From Streptomyces celluloflavus (GTDB taxonomy: Bacteria > Actinomycetota > Actinomycetes > Streptomycetales > Streptomycetaceae), in NCBI GenBank assembly GCA_000720995.1, contig JOEL01000005.1, forward strand, positions 1 to 64,000: a DNA stretch of 64,000 nt, written 5' to 3'. Under the pieces are notes generated by a model. It ran no database searches. It was not told the DNA's origin and was given only the letters and a program-made list of their open reading frames with translations. Shown in pieces: positions 29,792-39,473 of the stretch; within the stretch, counting starts at the first letter, position 1; each line of letters starts with the position of its first letter. Made by a program: the position numbers and the translations under genes.

Positions 29792-31345
29792 TCAGTCATG
29801 TCCGCCGTCCTCGGCCAGCAGCCGCACCAACTCCGCCCGCCGCACCTTCCAGGTGGCGGTACGCGGTACCCGGTCGAAGGGCAGCTGCCGCACCGCCTCC
29901 ATGGCGGGCAGCCCCGCCACCGCCCGCTGCCACCGCACCGGATCCAGCGGCGCGTCATCGCGGGTGCAGGCCACCGGCACCGGCCGGCCGCCGCCCCACC
30001 CCACGATGACGATCTCCCGCAGCTCCGGCAGCCTGGCCATCAGCGTGTCCTCGACACGCAGACTGCTGTCGACGGCCTCGACCTGGTCGACCCCCCGGTC
30101 CAGCAGATGCAACCGCCCCAGCGCGTCCTTGAACCCCAGATCGCCCATGGCCCACCAGCCGTCGTGCAACTGCCGGCGAAAACGCTCGTCCTCCCCGAGA
30201 TAGGTCAGCGCCCGGGTACGGCTCCTGACCTCGATATGACCGACCGTGCCCGACCGCACCGGCCGGCCCCCGTCATCGACGATCCGCATCCGCACGATGC
30301 CCGGCAGCGGCCAGCCCACACTGCGCCCGCCCCCCTCGGCCGCACCGCGCGCCGTGACCCAGCCGCCCGCCACCGGCCCGGTCTCCGACTGGCCGTAGAG
30401 CTGGAAGAACTTGGGGGACCGGCGCTCGGAGGCACCCAGCAGCGTCCGCACGGTGCGCGGGTGCAGCGCGTCGAAGGTCGCGTTGTAGTAGCGGACATTG
30501 GCCAGCGGGCCCCCCGCGGCCCCGGCCAGCACCTCCCAGTCGACGAACGTGTTCGGCTGCGTCTCGACGACACCCGGCCGGTGCCGGGCGAACAGCGGAC
30601 CGATGACGGCCGGATCCGCGTCCACCGCCACCAGCAGCGGATTGCCGTACGCCAGACCGAGACTGAGCGCACTGTAGAACCGGGCGTGCACAAAGCTCAC
30701 GCACAGCGCCACCGGCTCCCGCCGCCAGGTCCGCGACGCGACGACCTGCTGAAGACGCAGCCGCTGCCACAGCGCGTCCGGCGTCTGCACCACCAGCTTT
30801 GGCACCCCCGTGGTGCCCGAGGTGTGGCTGATGAACGCCGGCTCGTCCGGCCGCGCCCGGTACGTGCCCGCCAGCGACGCCACCGCCTGCGCGCCCAGCA
30901 CCTGGGCCCCCGCGACCGCGGGACCCGCGCTCAGCAGCACCCGGCGGGCCGCCGAGGTATCGAGACCACGGGCTTCGAGATGCGGGGTGTCGATGAGCAG
31001 CCAGGGCCGCTCCAGCCGCTCCAGCAGCCGCGCCGCGGTCTGTCCGTCCAGCGTCGGCGAGAGCAGCGCGGGGACGGCGCCCACCCGCTGCACCGCGGCG
31101 GCCAGCAGCGCGATATCGAAGTTGTTCGTCTTGTAGAGCGCCACCCGGTCGCCGTGGCGCACCCCCGCCGACACCAGCCTGCCCGCGAGCTCGCGGACCA
31201 GACGCGCCAGCGCGCCGACCGTCCAGTGCGTCCCGCCCTCGGGCGCCACCTGGAGCGGTGTGTCCAGCACGACGGGCGCCGAGGCATGCGTCCGGGCCGC
31301 CTTGTCGAACATCACACCGATGTAGAACCCCTTGCCGCCGCTCAC
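29792..31345 (-). CDS. divergent AMP-forming ligase, candidate diazotising enzyme (CreM-like)
   Basis: A 517-residue ANL-family enzyme. It has [20 protein letters not shown] near 165, [16 protein letters not shown] near 310, [19 protein letters not shown] and the end motif [17 protein letters not shown], which keeps the A10 lysine but replaces the usual Gly of TGK by Trp. In cremeomycin (CreM) and avenalumic acid (AvaA6) biosynthesis an ANL-type enzyme uses ATP and nitrite to diazotise an aromatic amine. A second, unusual ligase next to CreE/CreD genes is the expected candidate for that step here. It could instead be a plain acyl-CoA ligase. GTG start; the ribosome site is weak. Confidence 0.75.
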   Translation of the reverse strand: MSGGKGFYIGVMFDKAARTHASAPVVLDTPLQVAPEGGTHWTVGALARLVRELAGRLVSAGVRHGDRVALYKTNNFDIALLAAAVQRVGAVPALLSPTLDGQTAARLLERLERPWLLIDTPHLEARGLDTSAARRVLLSAGPAVAGAQVLGAQAVASLAGTYRARPDEPAFISHTSGTTGVPKLVVQTPDALWQRLRLQQVVASRTWRREPVALCVSFVHARFYSALSLGLAYGNPLLVAVDADPAVIGPLFARHRPGVVETQPNTFVDWEVLAGAAGGPLANVRYYNATFDALHPRTVRTLLGASERRSPKFFQLYGQSETGPVAGGWVTARGAAEGGGRSVGWPLPGIVRMRIVDDGGRPVRSGTVGHIEVRSRTRALTYLGEDERFRRQLHDGWWAMGDLGFKDALGRLHLLDRGVDQVEAVDSSLRVEDTLMARLPELREIVIVGWGGGRPVPVACTRDDAPLDPVRWQRAVAGLPAMEAVRQLPFDRVPRTATWKVRRAELVRLLAEDGGHD

Positions 31346-31447
31346 GTCGCCAACACCCCTTTCCGGTCAGCACCACTGGGCACCGAGTTTTTTCCGCCGA
31401 CGGGGGCGGCCGGGGATTTCTGGCAGCTTGCTGACACGCTCCGGCCC

Positions 31448-31462
31448 CCACCTGACAGGTGG
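31448..31462. promoter_or_regulatory. perfect palindrome in the ligase/paaA divergent promoter region
   Basis: CCACCTGACAGGTGG is a perfect inverted repeat around one central base. It lies in the 366-bp gap between the divergent CreM-like ligase and paaA genes, 250 bp before paaA and 100 bp before the ligase. It is a good operator candidate for a repressor shared by both units. Confidence 0.6.
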
Positions 31463-31711
31463 TTGCCAGCAGAGCGCCACCGCGGGAAGCGGCCTGGCTA
31501 CGTTCGTCACCACACGGCCGAAGACCGCACCCGCAACACCCCGGCCAAGGCCACGCCCCTGGCCGCGGCCGCGGCCGCGGACCGCACCGTGACCGGCGGC
31601 CGTGACCCACGGCCGCACCCGGCCACCGCGATCCACGCCCACGGCCGGCGGTCACACCAGGCGGCACGAACCGGGCACCGCGGCACAGCAGCGACAGAAC
31701 GGAGAGCACCG

Positions 31712-32875
31712 GTGGACAAGGACGAGCACCCGCTCGCACCGCCCGGCGCGGGCGAGCTGCTGGCCGAGGTGGAGGCGGCACACACCGCACTGCGCACCGC
31801 ACACCGCACCACACCGCCCACCGCCACCGGCACCGGCGCCGCGGGAACACCCCACGGCCACGGCACCGCACCCGACGAAGCCGGCCTGCGGGCCCACTTC
31901 GAGAAGGTCATCGCCGACGACCGGAAAATCGAACCCCGCGACTGGATGCCCGACGCCTACCGACGCACCCTCGTGAGGCAGATCGCCCAGCACGCCCACT
32001 CCGAGATCGTCGGCATGCAGCCGGAAGCCAACTGGCTCACCCGCGCCCCCTCCCTGGCCCGCAAAACCATCCTCCTGGCCAAGGTCCAGGACGAGGCCGG
32101 CCACGGCCTCTACCTCTACGCGGCCGCCGAAACCCTCGGCGTCCACCGCGCCGACCTCCTCGACGCCCTGCACGAAGGCCGCCAGCGCTACCTCTCCTTC
32201 ATCAACTACCCGACCCTGACCTGGGCCGACACCGGAGCCCTGGCCTGGCTCACGGACGGCGCCGCCATCGTCAACCAGGTCCCGCTGTGCCGCTCCTCCT
32301 ACGGCCCCTACGCCCGCGCGATGGTCCGCGTCTGCAAGGAGGAGTCCTTCCACCACCGCCAGGGCTTCGACTCCCTGTGGGCCCTGACCCACGGCACCCC
32401 CGCACAGCGGCAGATGGCCCAGGAAGCGGTCGACCGCTGGTGGTACCCGGCCCTGGCCATGTTCGGCCCGCCGCACCACGCCTCCGTCCACTCCGAGCAG
32501 TCGATGGCCTGGCGCATCAAACGCTTCACCAACGACGAACTGCGCCAGCGCTTCGTCGACATCTGCGTCCCGCAGGCCGAACTCCTGGGCCTCACCCCGC
32601 CCGACGCCCACCTGCGCTGGAACGACGACCGCGGCCACTACGACTTCACCCCGCCCGACTTCGACGAACTCACCCGCGTCATCAAGGGCGACGGCCCCTG
32701 CAACCGCCAGCGCCTGGCCCACCGCCGCCGCGCCCACGACGAAGGCGCCTGGGTCCGCGAGGCCGCCGCCGCCCACGCCGCCAAACACCGCACCCCCCAC
32801 CACGGCCCGCACCCGGCGGCCACCACCGCCCCGGCCACGGTGGACGAGGCCGCGGCGGACGAGGCCGCGGCATGA
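31712..32875 (+). CDS. paaA: phenylacetyl-CoA epoxidase catalytic subunit PaaA
   Basis: A 387-residue ferritin-like di-iron subunit. It contains [29 protein letters not shown], the iron-ligand block [13 protein letters not shown] and the second block [13 protein letters not shown], as in known PaaA. The complex PaaABCE turns phenylacetyl-CoA into its ring 1,2-epoxide. The N-terminus carries about 60 extra low-complexity residues before the conserved part. GTG at 31712 has GGAG seven bases upstream. It is the first of five overlapping genes paaABCDE. Confidence 0.95.
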   Translation: MDKDEHPLAPPGAGELLAEVEAAHTALRTAHRTTPPTATGTGAAGTPHGHGTAPDEAGLRAHFEKVIADDRKIEPRDWMPDAYRRTLVRQIAQHAHSEIVGMQPEANWLTRAPSLARKTILLAKVQDEAGHGLYLYAAAETLGVHRADLLDALHEGRQRYLSFINYPTLTWADTGALAWLTDGAAIVNQVPLCRSSYGPYARAMVRVCKEESFHHRQGFDSLWALTHGTPAQRQMAQEAVDRWWYPALAMFGPPHHASVHSEQSMAWRIKRFTNDELRQRFVDICVPQAELLGLTPPDAHLRWNDDRGHYDFTPPDFDELTRVIKGDGPCNRQRLAHRRRAHDEGAWVREAAAAHAAKHRTPHHGPHPAATTAPATVDEAAADEAAA

Positions 32876-33180
32876 CCGGCCCGCCCGCACCCGACGCACG
32901 CCGCGACTGGCCCCTGTGGGAGGTCTTCGTCCGCGCCCGCCGCGGCCTGGCCCACACCCACGCCGGCAGCCTGCACGCCCCCGACGCCCACCTGGCCCTG
33001 CACCACGCCCGCGACCTGTACACCCGGCGCGGCGAAGGCGTCTCCCTGTGGGTGGTGCCCGCCGCCGCCATCACCGCCACCAGCCCCGACGAGAAAGACC
33101 CCTTCTTCGACCCCGCCGCCGACAAGCCCTACCGCCACCCCGCCTTCTTCGCCCTGCCCGAAGGAGCCGAACACCTGTGA
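32872..33180 (+). CDS. paaB: phenylacetyl-CoA epoxidase subunit PaaB
   Basis: A 102-residue subunit with the family core [20 protein letters not shown], then [16 protein letters not shown] and LWVVPAAAI. PaaB bridges the oxygenase subcomplex and the reductase. Its ATG overlaps the paaA stop by 4 bp, so translation is coupled. Size matches known PaaB proteins. Confidence 0.95.
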   Translation: MTGPPAPDARRDWPLWEVFVRARRGLAHTHAGSLHAPDAHLALHHARDLYTRRGEGVSLWVVPAAAITATSPDEKDPFFDPAADKPYRHPAFFALPEGAEHL

Positions 33181-33947
33181 CGGCACCCCGCACCACCCCC
33201 GCCACCGCACCCGCCTACCCCCTGCGCCTGGGCGACGACGCCCTGATCGCCGCCCAGCGCCTGCTCCAGTGGTGCGCCCGCGCCCCCCAGCTCGAAGAGG
33301 ACGTGGCCCTCGCCAACATCTGCCTCGACCTGCTCGGCCAGGCCCGCGCCCTGCTCACCCACGCCGGCGAACTGGAGGGCCGGGGCCGCGACGAGGACAC
33401 CCTGGCCTTCCTGCGCACCGAGCAGGAGTTCACCCACGTCCAGCTCGTCGAACTGGACAACGGCGACTTCGCCGTCTCGATGGCCAAACTCCTCTTCTTC
33501 ACCACCTACCAGGAGCTGCTGTACGGGCGACTGGCCGCCTCCACCGACCCGGCCCTGGCCGCCCTCGCCGCCAAAGCCGTCAAGGAGAGCGCCTACCACA
33601 CCGGCCACGCCGCCGCCTGGACGGTCCGCCTCGGCGACGGCACCGAGGAATCCCACCACCGCATGCAGCACGCCGTCGACACCATCTGGCCCTACACCCA
33701 CGCCCTGTTCACCCCCGACGCCCTCGACCGGGCCGCCGCGGCGAACGGCACCGGCATCGATCCCGCCACCCTGCGCCCCCTGTGGCACGAGCGCATCACC
33801 CGCACCCTCAAAGAGGCCACCCTCACCGTCCCCGACGACGGCTGGGCACCCGGCGGCGGCCGCCAGGGCATCCACACCGAGGCATTCGGCTACCTGCTGA
33901 CCGAAATGCAGGCCCTGCACCGCGCCCACCCCGGAGCCCGCTGGTGA
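33177..33947 (+). CDS. paaC: phenylacetyl-CoA epoxidase structural subunit PaaC
   Basis: A 256-residue ferritin-like subunit with LGDDALIAAQRLLQWCARAP, the helix LGQARALLTHAGE, EQEFTHVQLVELDNGDFA and the YHTGHAAAWTVRLGDG block. PaaC pairs with PaaA in the oxygenase core but has degenerate metal ligands in the family. The GTG start overlaps the paaB stop by 4 bp; the first 15 residues are a non-conserved extension. Confidence 0.95.
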   Translation: MTAPRTTPATAPAYPLRLGDDALIAAQRLLQWCARAPQLEEDVALANICLDLLGQARALLTHAGELEGRGRDEDTLAFLRTEQEFTHVQLVELDNGDFAVSMAKLLFFTTYQELLYGRLAASTDPALAALAAKAVKESAYHTGHAAAWTVRLGDGTEESHHRMQHAVDTIWPYTHALFTPDALDRAAAANGTGIDPATLRPLWHERITRTLKEATLTVPDDGWAPGGGRQGIHTEAFGYLLTEMQALHRAHPGARW

Positions 33948-34477
33948 CCGCCCCCACCGGCCCCACCGCGCCCACGGGCACCGACGGGCGGGACGCGGCC
34001 CGGCTGCGGGAAGCCCTCGCCACCGTCCACGACCCGGAGATCCGCGTCCTGACCATCGAGGAACTGGGCATCCTGCGCCAGGTGGACATCACCCCCGACG
34101 GCCGGGCCCACATCACCATCACCCCCACCTACCTGGGCTGCCCCGCCATGGACACCATCCGCGCCGACATCCGCGCCGCGGCGCGGGCGGCCGGCTACCC
34201 CCAGGCGACGATCGACACCACCTGGTCACCACCGTGGACCACCCGCTGGATCGGCGCCGCCGCCCGCGACAAGCTCCGCGCGGCGGGCATCGCACCCCCC
34301 GCCCCCGCCCCGCCCCCCGGCGCCCGCCTCCTCCCCCTGGCCGCCACCGCACCCCGCTGCCCCCTGTGCGGCGCCGCCGACACCACCGAACTGACCCGCT
34401 TCGGCTCCACCGCCTGCAAAGCCCTGTGGCGCTGCGGGACCTGCGGCGAACCCTTCGACCACGTCAAGGAGCACTGA
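33944..34477 (+). CDS. paaD: PaaD, Fe-S maturation factor of the phenylacetyl-CoA epoxidase
   Basis: A 177-residue protein. The N-terminal MIP18/DUF59 domain has ATVHDPEIRVLTIEELGIL and TYLGCPAMDTI with the conserved Cys. The C-terminal part is a zinc-ribbon-like CPLCG...CGTCG pair. PaaD is needed for assembly of the active oxygenase or its iron-sulfur reductase. GTG start overlapping the paaC stop by 4 bp. Confidence 0.93.
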   Translation: MTAPTGPTAPTGTDGRDAARLREALATVHDPEIRVLTIEELGILRQVDITPDGRAHITITPTYLGCPAMDTIRADIRAAARAAGYPQATIDTTWSPPWTTRWIGAAARDKLRAAGIAPPAPAPPPGARLLPLAATAPRCPLCGAADTTELTRFGSTACKALWRCGTCGEPFDHVKEH

Positions 34478-35601
34478 TGACCGCCCCCACCGCCACCACC
34501 GGGGCGCCCGCCCGCCACGACTTCCACGCCCTGACGGTCACCGCAGCCACCCCGGCCGCCGACGACCACAGCGCGGTCGCCGTCACCTTCCACGTCCCCG
34601 CCCCGCTGCGCGCAACCTTCGCCTTCGCCCCCGGCCAGTACGTGACACTGCGCGCGCACCGCGAGGGCGCCGAGGTCCGCCGCGCCTACTCCCTGTGCTC
34701 CACCCCCCGCCAGCTCGACGCCGACGGCACCCTGCGGATCGGCGTACGCACCGTCGACGGCGGACGCCTGTCCCCCTACCTGGCCCGCGAACTCGCCCCG
34801 GGCGACACCCTGGACGTCCTCGCCCCCCAAGGGCACTTCACCACCCCGCTGGACCCCGGCCACCACCGCCGCCACTACGCGGCACTGGCGGCGGGCTCCG
34901 GCATCACCCCCGTACTGTCCCTGGCCGCCACCGCCCTGGCCACCGAACCCACCAGCACCTTCACCGTGGTGTACGCCAACCGCAGCGCGGCCTCGGCCAT
35001 GTTCACCGAGGAACTCGCCGACCTCAAGGACCGCTACGGCCGGCGCCTGCACCTGCTGCGGCTCTTCTCCCGCGAGACCCACCACATCGGCCTGCCCCAC
35101 CAGCGCCTCGACGCCCCCACCCTGCGCACCCTCCTGGCCGGACCACTGCCCGCCGCCGTCGTCGACACCTGGTTCCTGTGCGGCCCCCAGGCCATGGTCG
35201 GCGGCGCCCGCGACGTCCTGGCCGAACAGGGCGTGGCCGCCGCCACCATCCACGCCGAGCTCTTCCACACCCAGCCCGACACCCCGCCCGCACCCGCCGA
35301 CGGCACCCGCGCCCCGCACCCGGGCGCCGAGCTGACCCTGCGCCACGGCGGACACACCAGCACCGTCCCCGTCGAGCCGGGCCAGACCCTCCTCGACGCG
35401 GGCCTCGCCCACCGCCCCGAGCTGCCGTTCTCCTGCCTGAACGGGGTGTGCGCGACCTGCCGGGCACGCGTGGTCGGCGGCCGCGCCGAGATGGCCAGCA
35501 ACTGGACCCTGACCGAGGAAGAGATCGCCGACAACTACATCCTCACCTGCCAGGCATCCCCCCTCACCCCGACCGTGGACCTCGACTACGACGTCGTGTG
35601 A
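34477..35601 (+). CDS. paaE: PaaE, ferredoxin reductase of the phenylacetyl-CoA epoxidase
   Basis: A 374-residue reductase. It has an FAD-binding barrel with EVRRAYSLCS, an NAD(P)-binding part with AAGSGITPVLSLA and FLCGPQAM, and a C-terminal plant-type 2Fe-2S domain with SCLNGVCATC and the fourth Cys in ILTCQA. It passes electrons from NADPH to the PaaA di-iron centre. TGATG overlap with paaD. No paaK, paaG or paaZ follows, so downstream steps must be encoded elsewhere. Confidence 0.95.
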   Translation: MTAPTATTGAPARHDFHALTVTAATPAADDHSAVAVTFHVPAPLRATFAFAPGQYVTLRAHREGAEVRRAYSLCSTPRQLDADGTLRIGVRTVDGGRLSPYLARELAPGDTLDVLAPQGHFTTPLDPGHHRRHYAALAAGSGITPVLSLAATALATEPTSTFTVVYANRSAASAMFTEELADLKDRYGRRLHLLRLFSRETHHIGLPHQRLDAPTLRTLLAGPLPAAVVDTWFLCGPQAMVGGARDVLAEQGVAAATIHAELFHTQPDTPPAPADGTRAPHPGAELTLRHGGHTSTVPVEPGQTLLDAGLAHRPELPFSCLNGVCATCRARVVGGRAEMASNWTLTEEEIADNYILTCQASPLTPTVDLDYDVV

Positions 35602-35634
35602 CCCACCCCGCCGGGCCTGTATGAGAGGGCGCGC

Positions 35635-36459
35635 TCACCGCGCCGCCGCCAGCTGCCACTGCCCGGCCCGCAGCCCGGCCTGGAAACGCGACCGGGCCCG
35701 CAACAGCCGCATCACCACCGCCACATGCCGCCGGTAGGTACGCACCGAACAGCCCAGCTCCCGGGCGGCCGCCTCGTCCGTCCAGCCGGCGCCGAGCAGT
35801 TCGAGGACCTGGGCGAGCGTGGAGCCGTCCTCCCCGGCCGCCCGCAGCGCCGCGGCGTCCAGCTCCGCCAGGTGCCCGGCGTCGGGGGACTGCACCCACA
35901 CCGCGTCGAACAACGCCTCCAGGGCCTTGACCACCAGCGGGTCGCCGACCACCGTCGGCGTCCCCCGCGCCCCCGGCTCGCAGAGCATCGCCACCGCCCC
36001 GTCGATCACCACCATCTCCGGCAGGCCCACGGACGCCGCCCGCGCGACGGCACCCGTCGCCGTATAGCGGCTCAGCAACTGCCGCTCGTCCTCCTCCAGC
36101 AGCAAGGAGCGCGGCACGATCAGCCGCAGCGGACCCCGCCCGCGTAACAGCGCCGCATACAGCGCCTCGACCTCCGGCGGCCGGACACCGCTCAGGTCCG
36201 GCGGCAGGCTGATCCGGCTCGCCACCGCCCGCCGCTGGACCTTCTGCACGAGCTGACGCACGGCCGCCTCCCCCTCCCCGGCCGCCGCCCGCCCCGCCAC
36301 CGGCGCCCCCCACTCCGGTGCGGGAGCGTCCCGGCCGCCCAGCGACCGGGCGATCTCCCGCACCCGCCCCGCGTGGTAGAGCAGGGCCCGGACGGCGTCC
36401 TGCCCCTCGGCGGCCGGCGGTATCCGGGTGTGCGTCAGATGGGTGTTGGTCATCGTCAT
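35635..36459 (-). CDS. helix-turn-helix transcriptional regulator, LuxR-like C-terminus
   Basis: A 274-residue regulator. The C-terminal helix-turn-helix reads LGAGWTDEAAARELGCSVRTYRRHVAVVMRLL. The middle (RISLPPDLSGVRPPEVEALYAALLRG, then PRSLLLEEDERQLLSRY) resembles the orphan Streptomyces HTH proteins often found beside biosynthetic genes, with a TrmB-like sensor part. ATG at 36459 has GAGGAG seven bases upstream; an ATG two codons later is an alternative. It converges on paaE with a 33-bp gap, so it may or may not act on the paa genes. Confidence 0.85.
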   Translation of the reverse strand: MTMTNTHLTHTRIPPAAEGQDAVRALLYHAGRVREIARSLGGRDAPAPEWGAPVAGRAAAGEGEAAVRQLVQKVQRRAVASRISLPPDLSGVRPPEVEALYAALLRGRGPLRLIVPRSLLLEEDERQLLSRYTATGAVARAASVGLPEMVVIDGAVAMLCEPGARGTPTVVGDPLVVKALEALFDAVWVQSPDAGHLAELDAAALRAAGEDGSTLAQVLELLGAGWTDEAAARELGCSVRTYRRHVAVVMRLLRARSRFQAGLRAGQWQLAAAR

Positions 36460-37423
36460 AACGGCTCTCCTCGGGCAGAAGTGGCGCACTGCTGACGGCG
36501 TGCCAAGTGAAGCGTGAGAAGACGAACGGGGCGGCGCCGCAACGCCACCCGGCGCCGGCGCCGGGCATCCGTGTCCCGCCCGCACCATGCGCATCCCGGC
36601 CGCCCGGTCCCGGACCGGCGGCGCAACACGATCAGCGGGCCCGGCACACCCCGGCCCGCGCCCCCGGGCGCTCCCGCCGCCCGGCGCACCCCGCAACCCG
36701 CCCCGGCCCCCGGCTCGGTCCCCGCCCCGGCCCCGGTCCCGGATTGCGTCCCGGCTCCGCCACCGGTCCCGGACCGGGCGTCACCGCCGGTCCGCCCGCG
36801 CTCCGCACCCCCGCCGGGCGCACCCGGAGCCCGCGCCCGGCGCCCGCCGGCCGCGCACCCGCGCACCCGCCACCGGAATCTCCGCCACCGATGTGTCTGC
36901 CACCGGCTCTGTCACCGACCCACACCATCTCGCCGAATCCCTCCCCCGTACCGCTGCCGCCGTCCACCGGCGCAACGAGAATCCGTACCGTCCCTCGGTG
37001 CTGCCGCCCGGCCGCGGGCAACACCCGCAGCCGCACGCCGTGCCGCCGCCGGCCGCGTCCGCGCACCGGTGCCCGCCGGCTGCCCGCGGATCGCCGCGGG
37101 CTCATCCGGCACCTGCACTCTGCCCGCTGCCGTGCTGTGACGGCAGTGACTCCTGAGCCAATTCCCGTACGGGCCCGGCACCGGCCGCACCGCCGCCACC
37201 GCACCTGCGGCACGCCGCCGGGCGCACCGCGTGCAAGACGCCGCCCCGCACCGGCCGCCAAGTGCCCGGACGGTGTTCTAGGAATGATGTGCCCCTCGCG
37301 AGCCGATGGCCAGTCAGGACACCGCAGGCATCGAGCACGGTTATTCACACACCGGCCGCAGCCACCACCGGCCCCCGCACACCAACCCGTCCGCGCACCG
37401 CCCCGCGAAAGCCCCGCGCCCGG
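36460..37423. other. 0.96-kb intergenic stretch, no gene recognised
   Basis: The left part (about 36660-36780) is a degenerate CCCCGGCCCCCGG/CCGGTCCCGG repeat, and the rest shows no frame with normal codon bias for more than a few dozen codons. The promoter of the HTH regulator must lie near 36465-36600. Confidence 0.45.
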
Positions 37424-38707
37424 TCAGTTGCTGCGCCACCCCACCGCCGAAACCGCGTTCTTCCAGGGCCCCTTCAGCTCCGTCGCACCGCCCGATCCCA
37501 GGTCGACCACGGCGATCTTCCCGTCGCGCGTCGCGTACGCGATGGTGTGCCCGCCGGGCGCCGCGAGCGCGGTGACATGGCCGCCGGCCGGGCGGGCGAG
37601 CGGCGAGCCCGCGCCGACGGCCAGGGGCAGGGTCCGCTGCTGCACGGTCTTGCCGGTCTTGCCGTCGAGGGTCGTCACCAGGTAGTCGTACGTGCCCTCG
37701 TCCGCCGACTTGGGCGCCGCGGTGGTCAGCCGGCAGGTGTCCGGCGCGAAGTACCACACGGACCCTTCCGCGGCGATACCGGTGGAGGTGAGGGCCTCGG
37801 CAGCTGTCTGCGGACTGTCGGCGTAGGCGCGGTAGTCGAGCGACGAGGCGGCCATCAGCAGCGGTGTGCCGGAGCGCCGGGCGGAGTTCGCCACCGGCGA
37901 CGGCGTGGCCGCGGGGGACTGCTCGGGGTGGTAGTCCAGCAGGACACGGTCGCCGCAGGTGTCGGACGCGCTCCAGCGGGCCGACAGATTCGTCAGCTGC
38001 GGCGCCTTCGCGTCGACGCGCGCCAGGGTGGTGGTGTTCGCCTCGGCGGCCGATCCGATCGACTCCGCCCGGTCCTGCCCGACCCGGTCGAAGACGAGCC
38101 GGGTGGCGCCGGCCCAGTGCGCGCACGTCATCTCGGACGTCGCCCGCGCATCGTGGTACGTGGGCGGGGAAGCGAGGTTGCGCAGGTCCCGGCGCCCCTC
38201 GCGCCACGCGGAGACCGGACGGCCCGACACCCGGGACCCCGTGCCCGCGGTGTCGAACACGAACACCCCGCGCTGCACCGTGAAGGCCACCCGCTTCCCG
38301 TCGGGGGACCACACCGAGCACGGGGAGCCCTGCGGCATACCGGGATCGGCGGCGGCCTCGGGGACGGCATCCGCGGCAAGGCGGCCCGGGAGGGCGGCGC
38401 CCGTGCGCAGGTCCTTGACGTACAGGGAGTTGGCCGACACATAGGCCAGATGAGCGCCGTCGGGGGAGAGGGAGACCGAAGTGAGCGGCAGGATCTGCGC
38501 GCCCTCGCTGAGCAGGGGCTCGGCCGCGCCCCGCGTCACCTGCCAGACCGTCGAGGAGCCGTCCGCCGCCGTCCCGGCCACATAGACCGTGCCGGTCACC
38601 TGCGGGGCGGCCAGGTCGGGCGGTGTGGGACCGGAGGAGCAGGCGCTCACGGCGAGCAGGGCCGCCGCGGCACAGGCGGCTCGTACGGTACGGGCGCTAC
38701 GTATCAC
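37424..38707 (-). CDS. secreted lipoprotein with a WD40/TolB-like beta-propeller
   Basis: A 427-residue lipoprotein. The N-terminus VIRSARTVRAACAAAALLAV is a signal peptide and is followed by the lipobox VSAC, so the mature protein is anchored outside the membrane. The body has repeated propeller-like strands such as VSLSPDGAHLAYVSANSLYV, SVWSPDGKRVAFTV and HVTALAAPGGHTIAYATRDG, as in TolB-type repeats. GTG at 38707 follows CGGAG at suitable distance. Function unknown; no obvious operon partner. Confidence 0.85.
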   Translation of the reverse strand: MIRSARTVRAACAAAALLAVSACSSGPTPPDLAAPQVTGTVYVAGTAADGSSTVWQVTRGAAEPLLSEGAQILPLTSVSLSPDGAHLAYVSANSLYVKDLRTGAALPGRLAADAVPEAAADPGMPQGSPCSVWSPDGKRVAFTVQRGVFVFDTAGTGSRVSGRPVSAWREGRRDLRNLASPPTYHDARATSEMTCAHWAGATRLVFDRVGQDRAESIGSAAEANTTTLARVDAKAPQLTNLSARWSASDTCGDRVLLDYHPEQSPAATPSPVANSARRSGTPLLMAASSLDYRAYADSPQTAAEALTSTGIAAEGSVWYFAPDTCRLTTAAPKSADEGTYDYLVTTLDGKTGKTVQQRTLPLAVGAGSPLARPAGGHVTALAAPGGHTIAYATRDGKIAVVDLGSGGATELKGPWKNAVSAVGWRSN

Positions 38708-39473
38708 GGTGGTCGGCTCCGATCGGGTCTGCACAAGGTGCGCCTTAAATCCAGCGGGACTATAACCGGGCGCCGCCATCCCCGGACTTCCCGTGCACCG
38801 ACCGCACTTGAGGCCCGCCGGCCCCTCTCTCGGGCGGTGGCCGGCGGCGTGCTTGTGGCGGCGGGCGCCCCGGTGGGAAGGTCGTCCGGATCCCGGCGCC
38901 GGCACCCCCGCGCGCCCGCCCCGCCGTGCGCCGCCGCACAACAACGGACACGTCCGATATCAGGTGCGGCCGCAGACCACCGAGCACGGCGCGAGCCGTG
39001 CGGGCGGCCGCCGGCGACGCCCGCGCCGCCCCTCCGCGCGCCGGGCGGAGGAGTTCCCCGGCCCGCGTCATGGGGTCCCCGGACCGGGTCAGCGGCGTCC
39101 CTTTTCCCCGGGATACGGCCGCCATCCAGCCATTCGGCAGGCCATTTCGCCGGGCGGGCGCACCGGTGCCGGCCGTGGCCGTCAGGGCGGTGGCGGGGTG
39201 CGGCGCGACCGACGGGCCGGGCGAACGGGCCCGGAGCGCCGCAACAGGCAGCGGGTCAACAGCCCGGCGGGGGCCGGTCACTGTGCCACCACACCCTCAT
39301 AAAGAAACGGAAAGCTACGGAAAGGAACAGAAAGAAATCGGTCAGAGGCTCTCTTGGCGGGTGACCATGGCCGTGATGGAGTTGATCCGCGCAGCCGCAA
39401 GAACGCCGGTCGGTATGTCGGCGACCGGCGCATGTCCGGCGACCTGAACCCCACCGAAGGGACGCACCCGCAC
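38708..39473. other. divergent intergenic region, lipoprotein and GNAT genes
   Basis: About 0.77 kb between divergent starts. No gene recognised. Bases 39296-39345 (AAAGAAACGGAAAGC and similar) are an A/G-rich island, the likeliest promoter zone for the GNAT gene. Confidence 0.4.

Noticed and set aside
27851-31711. Very long + strand frame continuous with paaA
   Set aside because: It is antisense to two ligases with clear ANL motifs; PaaA similarity starts only after the GTG at 31712.
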